Positions 1-9,406 are shown, counted from the stretch's first letter. The stretch is DNA of 64,000 nt from Planctomycetaceae bacterium (GCA_013823135.1 PNLP01000008.1:124001-188000); one strand, 5' to 3'. The notes: a model not told the origin generated them from the letters alone. Translations and numbers: made by a program.

Positions 1-451
1 GGCAGCAGTGCCGAAGCTGCGTCAATGCGAAGAAAGGATCGAATAGGTGATACCAGACACCCAGAAACAGAATGATGTCGAACTGTTCGTTCAATCCCGC
101 AAGTTGATAAACCGAAACATCCTGCTTGATCTGGATGGATGACCCAAGCATTTCCTTTGCGACGTGGATCCCCTGCCCTTCGGCCCAATTCTGTGAGCAA
201 TCGTCGGTGGCCAGCACCCGCTTCGCCCCACGACGCTCCGCGAGGAAGCTCCAGTAGCCATCCCAGCAACCGATGTCGAGAACGCTCTTGCCGCTGAAGT
301 CGATCCGACCGAGTTGATCCTCGATGAAGGCCCAGATGCGCCGATGGCCGGAATCCACGGGCGTCTTTGGAACCGCCCGCAACCCGTTGCCAAAATCGAA
401 CTCGTGGTACCACGAAACCGCGTCGATCTTTTGCTGCGCGGTCGTTCCCAT
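1..451 (-). CDS. SAM-dependent methyltransferase, CmoB/DUF1698-like (3' end cut by window edge)
   Basis: Reading in from the left edge on the minus strand gives 150 codons with no stop; the C-terminus lies outside the window. The start is the ATG at 451: an in-frame TGA lies four codons upstream and a GAGAAGAAG ribosome-binding sequence precedes it. The protein has a WYHEFDFGNGL segment near residue 15, the class I SAM-binding loop VLDIGCWDGYWSF near residues 58-70, and a later ILFLGVWYHLFDP motif. In the CmoB/DUF1698 family these belong to a Rossmann-fold enzyme that modifies wobble uridine in tRNA, but many planctomycete homologues are generic small-molecule methyltransferases, so the substrate is open. 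The SAM-binding assignment is firm and the subfamily is tentative. Confidence 0.8.
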   Translation of the reverse strand, partial: MGTTAQQKIDAVSWYHEFDFGNGLRAVPKTPVDSGHRRIWAFIEDQLGRIDFSGKSVLDIGCWDGYWSFLAERRGAKRVLATDDCSQNWAEGQGIHVAKEMLGSSIQIKQDVSVYQLAGLNEQFDIILFLGVWYHLFDPFFALTQLRHCC

Positions 452-540
452 GGCTTCTTCTCAGGCGCAACTACGGTCGTCTTCGATTGGGCACGTGTGC
501 GTGTTGTACGGTAGATTTGACGAGGTGGCCGGAGTCAATG

Positions 541-590
541 AAAAAGCTCAGTCCCAACTCACCTCTTTACAGTGAGTCGGAACTGAGCTT
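541..590 (-). terminator. Intrinsic terminator of the decaheme cytochrome gene
   Basis: On the minus strand a 19-base arm starting AAGCTCAGTTCC pairs with its partner across a 9-base loop, using two G-U wobbles. It is followed directly by TTTTTC. It lies 40 bases after the stop of the cytochrome gene. On the plus strand the wobbles become mismatches, so the signal is strand-specific. Confidence 0.85.
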
Positions 591-630
591 GAGAAATTAC
601 CGTCAGGTCATGGCAAGGTCGCGAGGAACA

Positions 631-3600
631 TTACTTCCGGCGTTCGACGTAGACTGGATCCTTCGGGTCGTCACTCACAAACCAAGGCAGGCCGTTACGC
701 AAGTACATCTTCCGCTGCTCCTCGCCATTGAGCGGCCGAGCGCCCACTCGCCCGAACACACCGATCTGGTGGCCGCTCTCGTCCACCGCTCGGTCGCGGT
801 CTAGCCCACGGGCAATCGACAGAATCTCACCACCGTGCGGTAACCGGTACGTCGCAATCAGTCGCGGCGTCGGTCGCGGGCTGAAGCCCTCGAACCCCGG
901 CGTTTCCGGCGAAGTGAGTTGCACGACTCGCATCCCGTTCTTGCCGTCCGCGATGTACGCGATCAGCGAGTTGTACGTGATGCCAAGCTTCACATCGTGA
1001 ACGTCGTTCATGTGCCCGCCGGCGTTGTAGATCTGATCGACCTTCGGCTCCTCGGCCTTCGTCATGTCGAGGATCACCAACCCCTTCGACTTGGCCGCGA
1101 CGTAAGCGTGCGTGCGTGCCAGGTAGATGGAATGTGCTTCGGGGAGCCGAAGCATCGACTTCACGACTGGCTTGGCCAGGTCGGTGATGTCCAGCACTTT
1201 CACACCCTCTTCGTCACACACGTAGCAGTAGCGGAACTGCACTGCGGACATGTGCGGGTGCTTGATCGCCTTCTCACCGATGATCGACGTGATCTTCGGC
1301 TTCAACGGATCGTCGATGTCAATCACCACCAACCCGGCGGCACACGACACGTAGGCGTAGTGGCCTACGATGTTGACGTGCTTGGCATCGTAGAGGATGC
1401 CGTCCGGGTTGAACGTGAGTTCCCGCTTGAGGAAGTTGTTGACCGGATTGCCGTCCAGCAGGGTTCCAGCCCCTGTGAGGATCAATCCCTCGTACTTGTC
1501 GCAAATGTAGAGGTAACCGAACAGCGGATGGATCGGTCCCTCCTTGTTCGCTGGCATGCGGGTTCGTGTTGGATCGACTGCAACAGTCGTTGGGGCAGCG
1601 ATGTAGGTCGCGTACCGCGACGGCAGGTAGAACTTCTGCCCAACGGGCGATACCGGAGCCGTGGTGATCCGTTCGGCAAAGCCCTTGTGGTCGATGAACG
1701 CAATATCGAACACGCGAACACCGGCCTCGCCACACGCGGCGTACAGATACTCACCTCGGTTCTGCACCATCAGAACTTCCGACTTCTTGAACGGCCTACC
1801 CAGTCCAGCTGTAATGTCGCGACCGGGGTGCTCGTGAGCATCCTTCAGCAAACCGCCACGTTCCGCGTGCTTCTTGTAGTCGTCGGGGTACGCGAACCGG
1901 TGAAGGTCGCTGCCGAACACGGCTTGCGGCTCTGATGTCTCGGTCACGATCACACCGAACAAGCCTTCCTCACCCGCGGCAGCCCAGGCGTACTTCCCGA
2001 CGAAGTTCGTGAAGCCGGTCCCGTGCATGAGCAACTGGCTCAACCACGCGTTGTTGTCGTTCGCCTTCGAAAGGTGACAGTCGGTACACTGCTTGGTTTC
2101 ACGAACACCGCGACCGCGAACGGTGTGCGGGACGTTCGTGCTGAACGCGATCCCGCCAAAACCTTCAGCCGAGATCGTCTGTTGCTGCGGGTAGATCGAC
2201 TCGCGGTTCCCGTTGGAACTGCTTACGTGGATCGCACAGCTTGAACGAGCGGGGTTGATCTTGTTCTGCGTCACGTCGCCGTCACGGGCGAGCATGAACA
2301 CGTCGTCGCGGAGAGTCTGGAAGTTGTACGCGGTGTAGTTTCGCTGCACGTCGCCGTCGCCGTGAAGCATCGGCATCTTGAGGTTCGCCCTCTGCGGCAA
2401 GTGGCACCCGAAGCAACTCGGGTTCCACGCGGAGTGGCATGAGATGCACGACATGTTGTCGTTGCGGTGGGCGGTGCACTTCTCGCCCCCCGCGGGGAGA
2501 TCACCCCACACAGTCTTGCCGTCTTCGACACGCACGGTCTTCGCGAGCGCCGACTTCTCGTTGTAACGAGCGTGGCCCTTCGTGATGGTGTCGCGGGTCT
2601 GGACAACTTCCCAGCGGAGTCCCTTCTCGACGCACGAGTTCTGGAAGTACCGCTTCCCGCCGTTCGGCAAATCCTGAACCTCGAATCGCGGCGTTCCGAA
2701 CGGGGTCTTCAGTGCCATCAGGTTCCGCCCCTGACCGTCCGGTGCCGAGGTGTACGCGGCTGGGCCAGAGGTGCGGAGTGTCGCCGATTTCTCGATCGTG
2801 CCGTGGCAGTCGATGCAACCAATCTCAGTCGCGGCTCGTGTCTCCATGTGAAGTCGGTTGTTGCCGTGCATGTCCTGCGTGAAGTGGCAGTCGATGCAGT
2901 GCATCCCCTTCTCCATGTGGATGTCCATGAGGTGGACCGGCGCGCCGGATCGGCAGCCGTCGAGTTTCGTCTCGGCGTCGCGTGCCGCCTTCGGCCCCGT
3001 GACGGGGTCTTCGAACTTCTTGGTCTCTTCGTGGAACTTGCGGGCGAGGTTCGGCCACTCCATACCGGCCGCGAGTTTCACGGGGTCAGGCGGCCCGACG
3101 AACCCGCCCTGGTGGTCGATGAAGTTCCCCTTGAGGTCCTTCTTGAACACCGCACGGAAGGCCCAGCCGTGACTGTGGAAGTCGCCGAACTGGATCTTTG
3201 ACAACTGCGGGTTGAGCAGCGACAGGTCGTTCAAGAACGCCTGGTTCGACAGGTTACTCCGTGCCGCCGACTCGTTCGGGTTGAGCATCAGCGACCGAAC
3301 CAGTTCTTCCGCCGTGGGGTTCTTTTGCTTCGCCGGGTAAACGTGGCGAGCTTCCGTTTCCTCGTCGTACCACATGTACCCGATGTAGCTGTTCATGACC
3401 GTGGTGCCGGGGTGAACGTGGCAGATCATGCACTGGCTCGTCGGAATCGAGTTCGTGAACTTGTGCTCGATCGGGTGGCCACTCTCGTTGTTGGGAATGG
3501 TTGGGTCTTTGCTGAAGCTCATACCGCGGTTGCCGTACTGTGCATAAGGGCCGGAGTGGATGCGCGAACGGTCGTTGGCGTAGATGACGTGACAGGCTGT

Positions 3601-4656
3601 GCAACCGCTCTGACGGTAGTCACCTGGGTGGTCGTTCGTTCCCATCATGTTCAACGTCGGGTCGAACAATCGGGTCTTGTTCGCACTCACGAGCACGGGA
3701 TCTGTTCGGTTGCTAGTACCGAAACCCCGAACGCTCAACCGCGTGCGAGGTCGGCCCGGTTCTTCGGTTCGCTCGGGGATGCCGATTTCGGGCAGGAACC
3801 GACCGCCGGCTTCGAAGATTCGCAGCACGTTCGATGGCTGACTCATCTCGTACCGGGGGAGAGGGTCGAGCTGAACGAGCACCCCCTTCTTGTCTTGCTC
3901 TTCCTGGGTGGGTGGCGGGAACGTCTTGAGGCGCAGCCCGGCCCCGTTCATGCCGTAGGCTTCGCCGAGCACGGCGCGTTTCACGGGAAGCGTGCCGTTG
4001 TTGTAAGCCGCAGCGCCCCACAGCATGCACCCGGTGCTCATGATCTGCTTGCGGTTCGTCTGCACTTCCTTGGGGTGGCAGCCCGAGGTGCCGCAACTGA
4101 TGTGCGCAATGCGGAAGTCGCCCGGGTTCACGAAGCGGACATACGCCGGCGACTCGTTGTTCAGCAATGTGTAGCTACGGACGGGGTTCGCGGAAGCGGG
4201 CCACAGGTGCGGATTGCGTGACGCAACGTGCCCTTTCTCTTTCGTGGGTTGCGAGGCGTCACCGCCGTGGCAATCGGTACAGCCAATGCGGAGCGTGGGC
4301 TTGCAGTGTGGGTCGCCCGTGTTCTGGTGACACACGACGCAGAACCCGGACTTCGCCTGAGCCTGCTCGGCTGTCTGTTTCATCAGCTCGACATTCGCCA
4401 GTTCGGGCGGCATCGGGAACGGGTCGGATGGATCAGTGGACCATTCCGGGTTCAGCGGGTCGCGGGTGCCGTCGCCAAGTGGCAGAAGCGGTGACGGTTT
4501 CGACACGCTGGAAGCGGGAACGATGTTCCCTTTCTGCCCCGGTTGGGCCGCGTAGGCAGCGATCCCGATCAGGAAGGGCACAGCAACGGCAACGGCACGT
4601 ACCGTGAATCCGGTGCGACCGTGGCGACTAAGAGCTGGCACATTGGCCGCGTCCAT
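631..4656 (-). CDS. Exported decaheme cytochrome c with C-terminal LVIVD beta-propeller
   Basis: The product has 1341 residues. The start is the ATG at 4656, behind a GGGAGGGAG ribosome-binding site; an in-frame ATG at 4767 has none. A basic N-terminus and a hydrophobic stretch (about 20-37) form a signal or anchor. Nine CXXCH haem motifs lie near 106, 126, 352, 409, 587, 614, 737, 748 and 857, and a tenth motif, CGTSGCH near 188, has a CX4CH spacing. From about 920 to 1310 there are repeats of the type AYVSCAAGLVVIDIDDP and CYVCDEEGVKVLDITD, the LVIVD family predicted to form a beta-propeller. The likely role is extracytoplasmic electron transfer, with the propeller as a docking surface; partner and substrate are unknown. 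A terminator follows the gene. No maturation genes are nearby. Confidence 0.9.
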   Translation of the reverse strand: MDAANVPALSRHGRTGFTVRAVAVAVPFLIGIAAYAAQPGQKGNIVPASSVSKPSPLLPLGDGTRDPLNPEWSTDPSDPFPMPPELANVELMKQTAEQAQAKSGFCVVCHQNTGDPHCKPTLRIGCTDCHGGDASQPTKEKGHVASRNPHLWPASANPVRSYTLLNNESPAYVRFVNPGDFRIAHISCGTSGCHPKEVQTNRKQIMSTGCMLWGAAAYNNGTLPVKRAVLGEAYGMNGAGLRLKTFPPPTQEEQDKKGVLVQLDPLPRYEMSQPSNVLRIFEAGGRFLPEIGIPERTEEPGRPRTRLSVRGFGTSNRTDPVLVSANKTRLFDPTLNMMGTNDHPGDYRQSGCTACHVIYANDRSRIHSGPYAQYGNRGMSFSKDPTIPNNESGHPIEHKFTNSIPTSQCMICHVHPGTTVMNSYIGYMWYDEETEARHVYPAKQKNPTAEELVRSLMLNPNESAARSNLSNQAFLNDLSLLNPQLSKIQFGDFHSHGWAFRAVFKKDLKGNFIDHQGGFVGPPDPVKLAAGMEWPNLARKFHEETKKFEDPVTGPKAARDAETKLDGCRSGAPVHLMDIHMEKGMHCIDCHFTQDMHGNNRLHMETRAATEIGCIDCHGTIEKSATLRTSGPAAYTSAPDGQGRNLMALKTPFGTPRFEVQDLPNGGKRYFQNSCVEKGLRWEVVQTRDTITKGHARYNEKSALAKTVRVEDGKTVWGDLPAGGEKCTAHRNDNMSCISCHSAWNPSCFGCHLPQRANLKMPMLHGDGDVQRNYTAYNFQTLRDDVFMLARDGDVTQNKINPARSSCAIHVSSSNGNRESIYPQQQTISAEGFGGIAFSTNVPHTVRGRGVRETKQCTDCHLSKANDNNAWLSQLLMHGTGFTNFVGKYAWAAAGEEGLFGVIVTETSEPQAVFGSDLHRFAYPDDYKKHAERGGLLKDAHEHPGRDITAGLGRPFKKSEVLMVQNRGEYLYAACGEAGVRVFDIAFIDHKGFAERITTAPVSPVGQKFYLPSRYATYIAAPTTVAVDPTRTRMPANKEGPIHPLFGYLYICDKYEGLILTGAGTLLDGNPVNNFLKRELTFNPDGILYDAKHVNIVGHYAYVSCAAGLVVIDIDDPLKPKITSIIGEKAIKHPHMSAVQFRYCYVCDEEGVKVLDITDLAKPVVKSMLRLPEAHSIYLARTHAYVAAKSKGLVILDMTKAEEPKVDQIYNAGGHMNDVHDVKLGITYNSLIAYIADGKNGMRVVQLTSPETPGFEGFSPRPTPRLIATYRLPHGGEILSIARGLDRDRAVDESGHQIGVFGRVGARPLNGEEQRKMYLRNGLPWFVSDDPKDPVYVERRK

Positions 4657-5117
4657 ACGGCTCCCTCCCGATCCTGCGGATAGTTTCTGAACCTGTGCAT
4701 ATACCGGGAGCTTCAGGGGCGTCAAGACGAGGACCGCACTGTGAGGGGCTTGCGCAGTGCGGTTCAAAGGTCGAGGCTTGGTGGTTTAGGGTGGCTGCTT
4801 TTCAATTCCCATGACCACAAGTTAACCAAAGGCGCTCGTTCGAGCGGATTTGCTCAAGGTAGATCCCTGACCAGCTCCAACGATCGGGGAATGTCAAGCA
4901 AAGAGGGTGAGGGACAACGGTTCCACGCGATATGCACACCCACGTCTGGAACCGTTTGACTTGTCCGGAAGAAAGTTCATGAGAACAATTTTAGATCCAG
5001 AAGTAAATCGTAAGTGGTTCAAATGGAGTCAGTTGCGTAATCTGGACCCATTTTGGAATGGAAGTTCATCTCCGGGTCCGTGTCAGAATCTTGCGAGACC
5101 AGAACGGACCAGTGGAG
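4657..5117. other. Intergenic region upstream of the cytochrome and downstream of glgC
   Basis: No convincing gene is seen. The region must hold the cytochrome promoter. A 10-base inverted repeat (AACGGTTCCA at 4916-4925 and TGGAACCGTT at 4947-4956, loop 21) lies about 160 bases after the glgC stop. It lacks a T-run, so a terminator role is only possible. Short open frames here have no family features. Confidence 0.5.
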
Positions 5118-6344
5118 TTAACGCACGACAACATCTTTGCCAACGCACGTTACCCCGCTATCGCTTAACACGAACCCTCGGGCTCGGTCCTCCTCCGGGT
5201 TGCAGCCAACCCGGGCGCCGGGAAGCACCTTAACGCTCTTATCGAGAATGGCACGACGCACCTCTGCACCCTTCCCCACCGAGACCCGATTGAACAGGAT
5301 ACTGTCCTCGACGATCGCACCGGCCTCGATGCGGCAGTCGAAGCCGATCACTGATCCTCGTGACCAGCCAGCGGCAACCGTTCCGTTCGCGAAGATGTTG
5401 TTTCGGGCTCCCCCAGGTGGACGGCCAGGCGGTTCGGGCACGACTGCGACCCTCGGTGGTGGGAAACTTGGCTGGAAGCTGTAGAAGGGCCACGATTTGT
5501 CGTACAAATCGAGCCCTGGTGGGTCCGCGAGCAGATCCATGTTTGCCTGGTAAAACGCATCGATTGTGCCCACATCCCGCCAGTAAAGTTGCTTGCCCGC
5601 ACCGCGAGCCGAGAACGGAAATGCGTGGATCCGTTCTCGCCCCAGGATTTTCGGCAGGATGTGTTGCCCGAAGTCGTGACCGTGGTCTGACGACTCGGCG
5701 TTGCGTTTGAGTTCATCGATCAGGAACCGCGTGCTGAAGACGTAGATCCCCATCGAAGCCAGACAATTCGCCCGGTCACCTGGTATGTGTGAGGGGTGCT
5801 TTGGCTTCTCCTGAAAACCCGTCACTTGGCCACCGGCATCAACTTCAACGACCCCGAACTGCCTGGCCGCCTCTCCGACAGGCAAACGGAGCGTTGCAAC
5901 CGTGGCGGGGCCACCGTGGCCCCGATGGAACGTCAGGATCTCCCGGTAATCCATCTTGTACACATGGTCCGCGGCAAGGACGAGAATCATGTCGGCCCTG
6001 GACATCTGGACCGAGTAAAGGTTTTGATACACCGCGTCTGCGGTCCCCTGATACCAGTCCTCGCTGATGCGTTGCTGAGGGGAGGCAACGGTCATCCACT
6101 GACCGAACTCGGAGTGGAAGAACCGGCCCCACCCCTGTGCGATGTGGTGTTCCAAACTCAATGACTTGTACTGCGTCAGCGCCAGGATGTTGAACAGTCT
6201 GCTGTTGATGCAGTTCGACAGTGCGAAGTCGACGATCCGGTACATCCCGCCGAACGGAACCGCCGGCTTGGCACGATCGCGTGTCAAAGGGTCCAATCGC
6301 GTCCCTTTACCACCGGCCAGCAAGATAGTCAGGACACCATCCAC
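5118..6344 (-). CDS. glgC: Glucose-1-phosphate adenylyltransferase
   Basis: This 408-residue enzyme would make ADP-glucose from glucose 1-phosphate and ATP, the committed step of bacterial glycogen synthesis in the cytoplasm. The nucleotidyltransferase signature LAGGKGTRLDPLTRDRAKP lies at about residues 9-27, followed by PFGGMYRIVDFALSNCINS. A LAADHVYKMDY metal-site motif follows, and the C-terminal third has left-handed-helix hexapeptides (IEAGAIVEDSILFNRVSVG). The length fits the family. The start is a GTG, with AGGAG seven bases upstream. The gene stands alone, with no glycogen synthase or branching enzyme beside it, so it is probably transcribed singly from the divergent region at 6345-6720. 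Confidence 0.95.
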   Translation of the reverse strand: MDGVLTILLAGGKGTRLDPLTRDRAKPAVPFGGMYRIVDFALSNCINSRLFNILALTQYKSLSLEHHIAQGWGRFFHSEFGQWMTVASPQQRISEDWYQGTADAVYQNLYSVQMSRADMILVLAADHVYKMDYREILTFHRGHGGPATVATLRLPVGEAARQFGVVEVDAGGQVTGFQEKPKHPSHIPGDRANCLASMGIYVFSTRFLIDELKRNAESSDHGHDFGQHILPKILGRERIHAFPFSARGAGKQLYWRDVGTIDAFYQANMDLLADPPGLDLYDKSWPFYSFQPSFPPPRVAVVPEPPGRPPGGARNNIFANGTVAAGWSRGSVIGFDCRIEAGAIVEDSILFNRVSVGKGAEVRRAILDKSVKVLPGARVGCNPEEDRARGFVLSDSGVTCVGKDVVVR

Positions 6345-6720
6345 GGCGAATCTCCTAACAACTCACCGGAAGCCAGGCTTCCGAGCGATTTTGGCGATCT
6401 TGGGGCGAACACGAACGTCGGGCGTCAGGTAACCTCAAATTCTCGCTTCTATGGAATTCCAGAACTACCGAATGAGATGAAAAACTGTCAATCTTTCCCA
6501 CCACAATCCGACTCCGTGTAGGATTTTACTTGACTACAAAGAAGAATAGAGGAAAAATATGTCCAGATGTCCTCAATTGTGCTAAGTTAGGCCAAGCACT
6601 GCTCGACTGAACGGCATTCCTTCTGTCGGACAACAACAACCTGGTGGCTCCTGCTTGAAAACTGAGGTTTCCCGGTTGGATTGAGTATCCTTCCCAGGGT
6701 GACCCGTCTTCGAGGCTGCA
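6345..6720. other. Divergent intergenic region between glgC and the monoheme protein gene
   Basis: This 376-base stretch separates two divergently transcribed genes and should hold both promoters. The middle (about 6480-6600) is clearly more AT-rich than the flanks, as expected for promoter DNA. No convincing gene, strong inverted repeat or riboswitch was recognised. Confidence 0.5.
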
Positions 6721-8010
6721 ATGCAAAACACTCTCCGTATCCTGTTTGTGTTTGGAATCGTGGCTGAGTTCGCGAGTTCGCTTCGGGCTGCCGATCTGGA
6801 TAGTGCCCCGATCAACTACACGACGGCCACAGCCGACGATGTTATCGTACCACTCATCAGGAACATTCGGACAGGGAAGATCACACTCCGCCACGACGAC
6901 AACCACGGCTACCTCACCTCGCTCCTGAAGGAACTCAACGTACCACAATCGTCGCAAGTTCTTGTCTATTCGAAGACGAGTCTGCAGCGTAGTCGCATCG
7001 GCCCAAAGACCCCTCGCGCCATCTACTTCAACGACGACGTGACGATTGGCTTCTGCCAGCGTGGGGACGTGCTGGAGGTGGCCGCGGCTGATCCGAATCT
7101 CGGAACGGTGTTCTACACCCTCGATCAGAACCCCAAGAAAGAGGCGGCGTTCACCCGGCAAACCGAAATGTGCCTGATCTGCCACGGTTCCTCGGGGAAT
7201 CAGGGATTCCCGGGCCACTTGATTCGCTCCGTGTCACCGGACCGGTCTGGCGAGTTGGTGTTGTCCCGTGGCTCAAAGCGAGTCGATCATTCGACACCCT
7301 TTGAAGATCGCTGGGGTGGGTGGTATGTCACGGGAAAGAGCGGTAAGCAAACTCACCTCGGGAACCAGATCGTGGGTTCTGCGTTGTCCGGCGATGAGGA
7401 CGACCCCACCACGAACGTGACCGACCTAAAGCCGTACTTCACAGTCGCGAACTACCTGACACCACATAGTGATCTCGTTGCCCTGATGGTTCTGGAGCAC
7501 CAGGGCGAGACTCATAACCGGGTGTCTCGTGCGAACTTCCTGGTCCGGCTCGCCCTGGCCGAACAAGAATCACTTAACAAGGCGTTCAAGCAACCCAACG
7601 GTGAGCGAACAGAGGGAATCACTCGCCGCATCAACTCAGCGTGCGAGTCGGCCGTGAAGTACTTACTGTTCTGCGAGGAAGCTCCACTCAAGGAACCAGT
7701 TGAGGGAACATCGGGGTTCACGAAGGAATTCGCGGCTCGTGGGCCATTCGATTCGAAGGGTCGCTCACTTCGCGCCTTCGACCTCAAAACGCGTATGTTC
7801 CGGTACCCCCTGAGTTACGTCGTGTATTCCCGGATGTTCAACGGCTTGCACCCGGAGGCCAAGGAACGGATCTACCTACGGTTGTGGGAAGTCTTGACGG
7901 GCAAGGATCAGTCGAAGGAGTTTGCCCACCTTTCGGCGACAGATCGCCAGTCGGTGTTGGAGATCCTCCGCGAGACAAAAGCCGACCTGCCCGCTTACTG
8001 GAAAAAATGA
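6721..8010 (+). CDS. Secreted protein with a single haem c motif, function unknown
   Basis: The product has 429 residues, with an N-terminal signal-like stretch (about 4-23, ending LRAADLDS). One haem-binding CLICH motif lies at residues 151-155 in the context EMCLICHGSSGNQGFPGHL. The rest is hydrophilic and lacks membrane segments. Planctomycete genomes carry similar single-haem exported proteins, often beside other cytochromes, but I recognise no named family. The gene is divergent from glgC and convergent with the lipoprotein gene at 8030, so it is probably monocistronic. A periplasmic electron-transfer or haem-sensing role is inference from the motif alone. A distal Met or His ligand could not be assigned. 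Confidence 0.75.
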   Translation: MQNTLRILFVFGIVAEFASSLRAADLDSAPINYTTATADDVIVPLIRNIRTGKITLRHDDNHGYLTSLLKELNVPQSSQVLVYSKTSLQRSRIGPKTPRAIYFNDDVTIGFCQRGDVLEVAAADPNLGTVFYTLDQNPKKEAAFTRQTEMCLICHGSSGNQGFPGHLIRSVSPDRSGELVLSRGSKRVDHSTPFEDRWGGWYVTGKSGKQTHLGNQIVGSALSGDEDDPTTNVTDLKPYFTVANYLTPHSDLVALMVLEHQGETHNRVSRANFLVRLALAEQESLNKAFKQPNGERTEGITRRINSACESAVKYLLFCEEAPLKEPVEGTSGFTKEFAARGPFDSKGRSLRAFDLKTRMFRYPLSYVVYSRMFNGLHPEAKERIYLRLWEVLTGKDQSKEFAHLSATDRQSVLEILRETKADLPAYWKK

Positions 8011-8029
8011 GACCGCGATCGCATTCTGC

Positions 8030-8431
8030 TCAGGGATTCGGTTTGGTATCGAGTCGAAAATCGAACTGATTGGCCGCGCCGGGGGTGATCTCGGCTTCCA
8101 GAGTCGTCTGGTCGTTGTACCGCGGCGGGACATAACTTTGGTAAACGAAGTCTTCCCCCATCGCACCCTTCCCGGGGACTTTTCGCGACGCAGCGATCCT
8201 GACCTTCTTCTTGCCCGCAGGCATTTTCAAGTGGTAGGTGCCATTCTGAATTTTACTCGCTCCAGGCGTGCTACCGTTATCGACCGCGATGAAGACGATT
8301 TCGCCCTCTTCAATCGGCTTCCCGTCGCAGGTCACGTTTCCCGTGACATCGTAGAAGGTCGTTCCCGAGTTGCAGCCAAGCCCACCGGCCAACGCCCAAA
8401 GCAACGCCGTTGCGAACGCGCGTGAAACCAT
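8030..8431 (-). CDS. Small lipoprotein with transthyretin/carboxypeptidase-regulatory-like fold
   Basis: The product has 133 residues. The ATG at 8431 is preferred over an in-frame TTG at 8440 because an AAGGAAAG ribosome-binding site is well spaced from it. The N-terminus is a short hydrophobic signal ending in GGLGC, a loose lipobox. The mature part begins with a YDVTGNVTCDGKPIEEGEIVF segment typical of the beta-sandwich found in planctomycete transthyretin-like lipoproteins, followed by a YHLKMPAGKKKVRI strand. It lies 21 bases after the stop of a DUF1559 gene on the same strand and is probably co-transcribed with it. Two further copies of this gene pair occur in the window. The molecular function is unknown. 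Confidence 0.8.
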   Translation of the reverse strand: MVSRAFATALLWALAGGLGCNSGTTFYDVTGNVTCDGKPIEEGEIVFIAVDNGSTPGASKIQNGTYHLKMPAGKKKVRIAASRKVPGKGAMGEDFVYQSYVPPRYNDQTTLEAEITPGAANQFDFRLDTKPNP

Positions 8432-8452
8432 TTCGTTCAACTTTCCTTGGAT

Positions 8453-9406
8453 TCAGTAATCGCCTACGACTTCGCCGCCGGCACGCGTGCCGAGCGCCTG
8501 GTAAACGGCTGGCACAACCCCATTGCTGACGAACCTGACCGCACCATCGCCGAGGCTCACGTTGGCACCACCAAGGTGATAGCTGCGGGCGAGTGAAAAG
8601 CAGTTGGTAGTCCCGGGGGCTCCCGTGCAAGGAGCCCTGGGCAGTGGCACGCAGTACCCCTGTGGGTTGTCGCCCACTGTGCTGTTGGGCGGGTAAATTG
8701 TCGAAAACATGACACCGCAGTGGATGGCGTTGTAATATCGACCGCGAATGTCGGCCGTGCCCGTATCAGCAACAAGAATCAACTCGCTGGCGAACAGAGT
8801 GTTCGAGGTACCATCCGAGATGTCGGTGAGGCGAGTCTTTGACTTGGCGTAGAAGACCCCGTTGAGAGCAGTACCATCGGTCCCGCCAGTGGGAGTGAAG
8901 TAGGTGTCTCCCCCACATACCACAACGTTGCCGTGGAACCCTTGAGATGCAACCGGGGTTGCAGCACCAGCCGTCATGACCTTCGGGTTGGCAGGATCGG
9001 AAGGACACATGAGGGTCGGGACAACGGATTCATGGCCTGGGAGAAAAGTCGTGTGGCTGCCGGTTCCCAGCGCGGCTTGCATCTTGGAGTAAAGCGGCCC
9101 TTGCTCTAGAAAAGGCAAGATAAAGTACATCCAACTTCGGCGTTCGTACCCTGGATCAGGCGGGTACATCGGCGAGACCACTCCGGGGGGGAACGTCCCC
9201 TGGGCATCGTGATGGCTGTGTAATGCCAGCACCACTTGCTTGAGGTTGTTACCACATTTCGCACGCGCAGCCGCCTCGCGGACCTTTTGCACAGCAGGCA
9301 GAAGCAGGCCAATCAAAATGGCGATGATCGCGATCACCACCAAAAGTTCGATCAGGGTGAAGCCGTTGCGAGGACGGTACAAAGTGGCACCCTCTGAAAT
9401 GGACAC
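8453..9406 (-). CDS. DUF1559 pseudopilin-like protein (copy 1)
   Basis: The product has 317 residues. A type II/IV prepilin-like N-terminus ([20 protein letters not shown]) is followed by the invariant [17 protein letters not shown] stretch, then a DUF1559 C-terminal domain ending in HLGGANVSLGDGAVRFVSN. Cleavage before the Phe by a prepilin peptidase, and assembly or display at the cell envelope, is the family expectation; the exact function is unknown. The GTG at 9406 gives the longest form. An in-frame TTG at 9382 has a better ribosome-binding site (AGAGGG) and would give a short leader more usual for prepilins. A small lipoprotein gene follows immediately. Confidence 0.92.
   Translation of the reverse strand: MSISEGATLYRPRNGFTLIELLVVIAIIAILIGLLLPAVQKVREAAARAKCGNNLKQVVLALHSHHDAQGTFPPGVVSPMYPPDPGYERRSWMYFILPFLEQGPLYSKMQAALGTGSHTTFLPGHESVVPTLMCPSDPANPKVMTAGAATPVASQGFHGNVVVCGGDTYFTPTGGTDGTALNGVFYAKSKTRLTDISDGTSNTLFASELILVADTGTADIRGRYYNAIHCGVMFSTIYPPNSTVGDNPQGYCVPLPRAPCTGAPGTTNCFSLARSYHLGGANVSLGDGAVRFVSNGVVPAVYQALGTRAGGEVVGDY

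Noticed and set aside
919..1935. A 338-codon plus-strand open frame opposite the cytochrome gene
   Set aside because: It is antisense to conserved LVIVD repeats, has no ribosome-binding site or family motif, and has the His/Val/Arg-rich composition typical of antisense frames in GC-rich genes.
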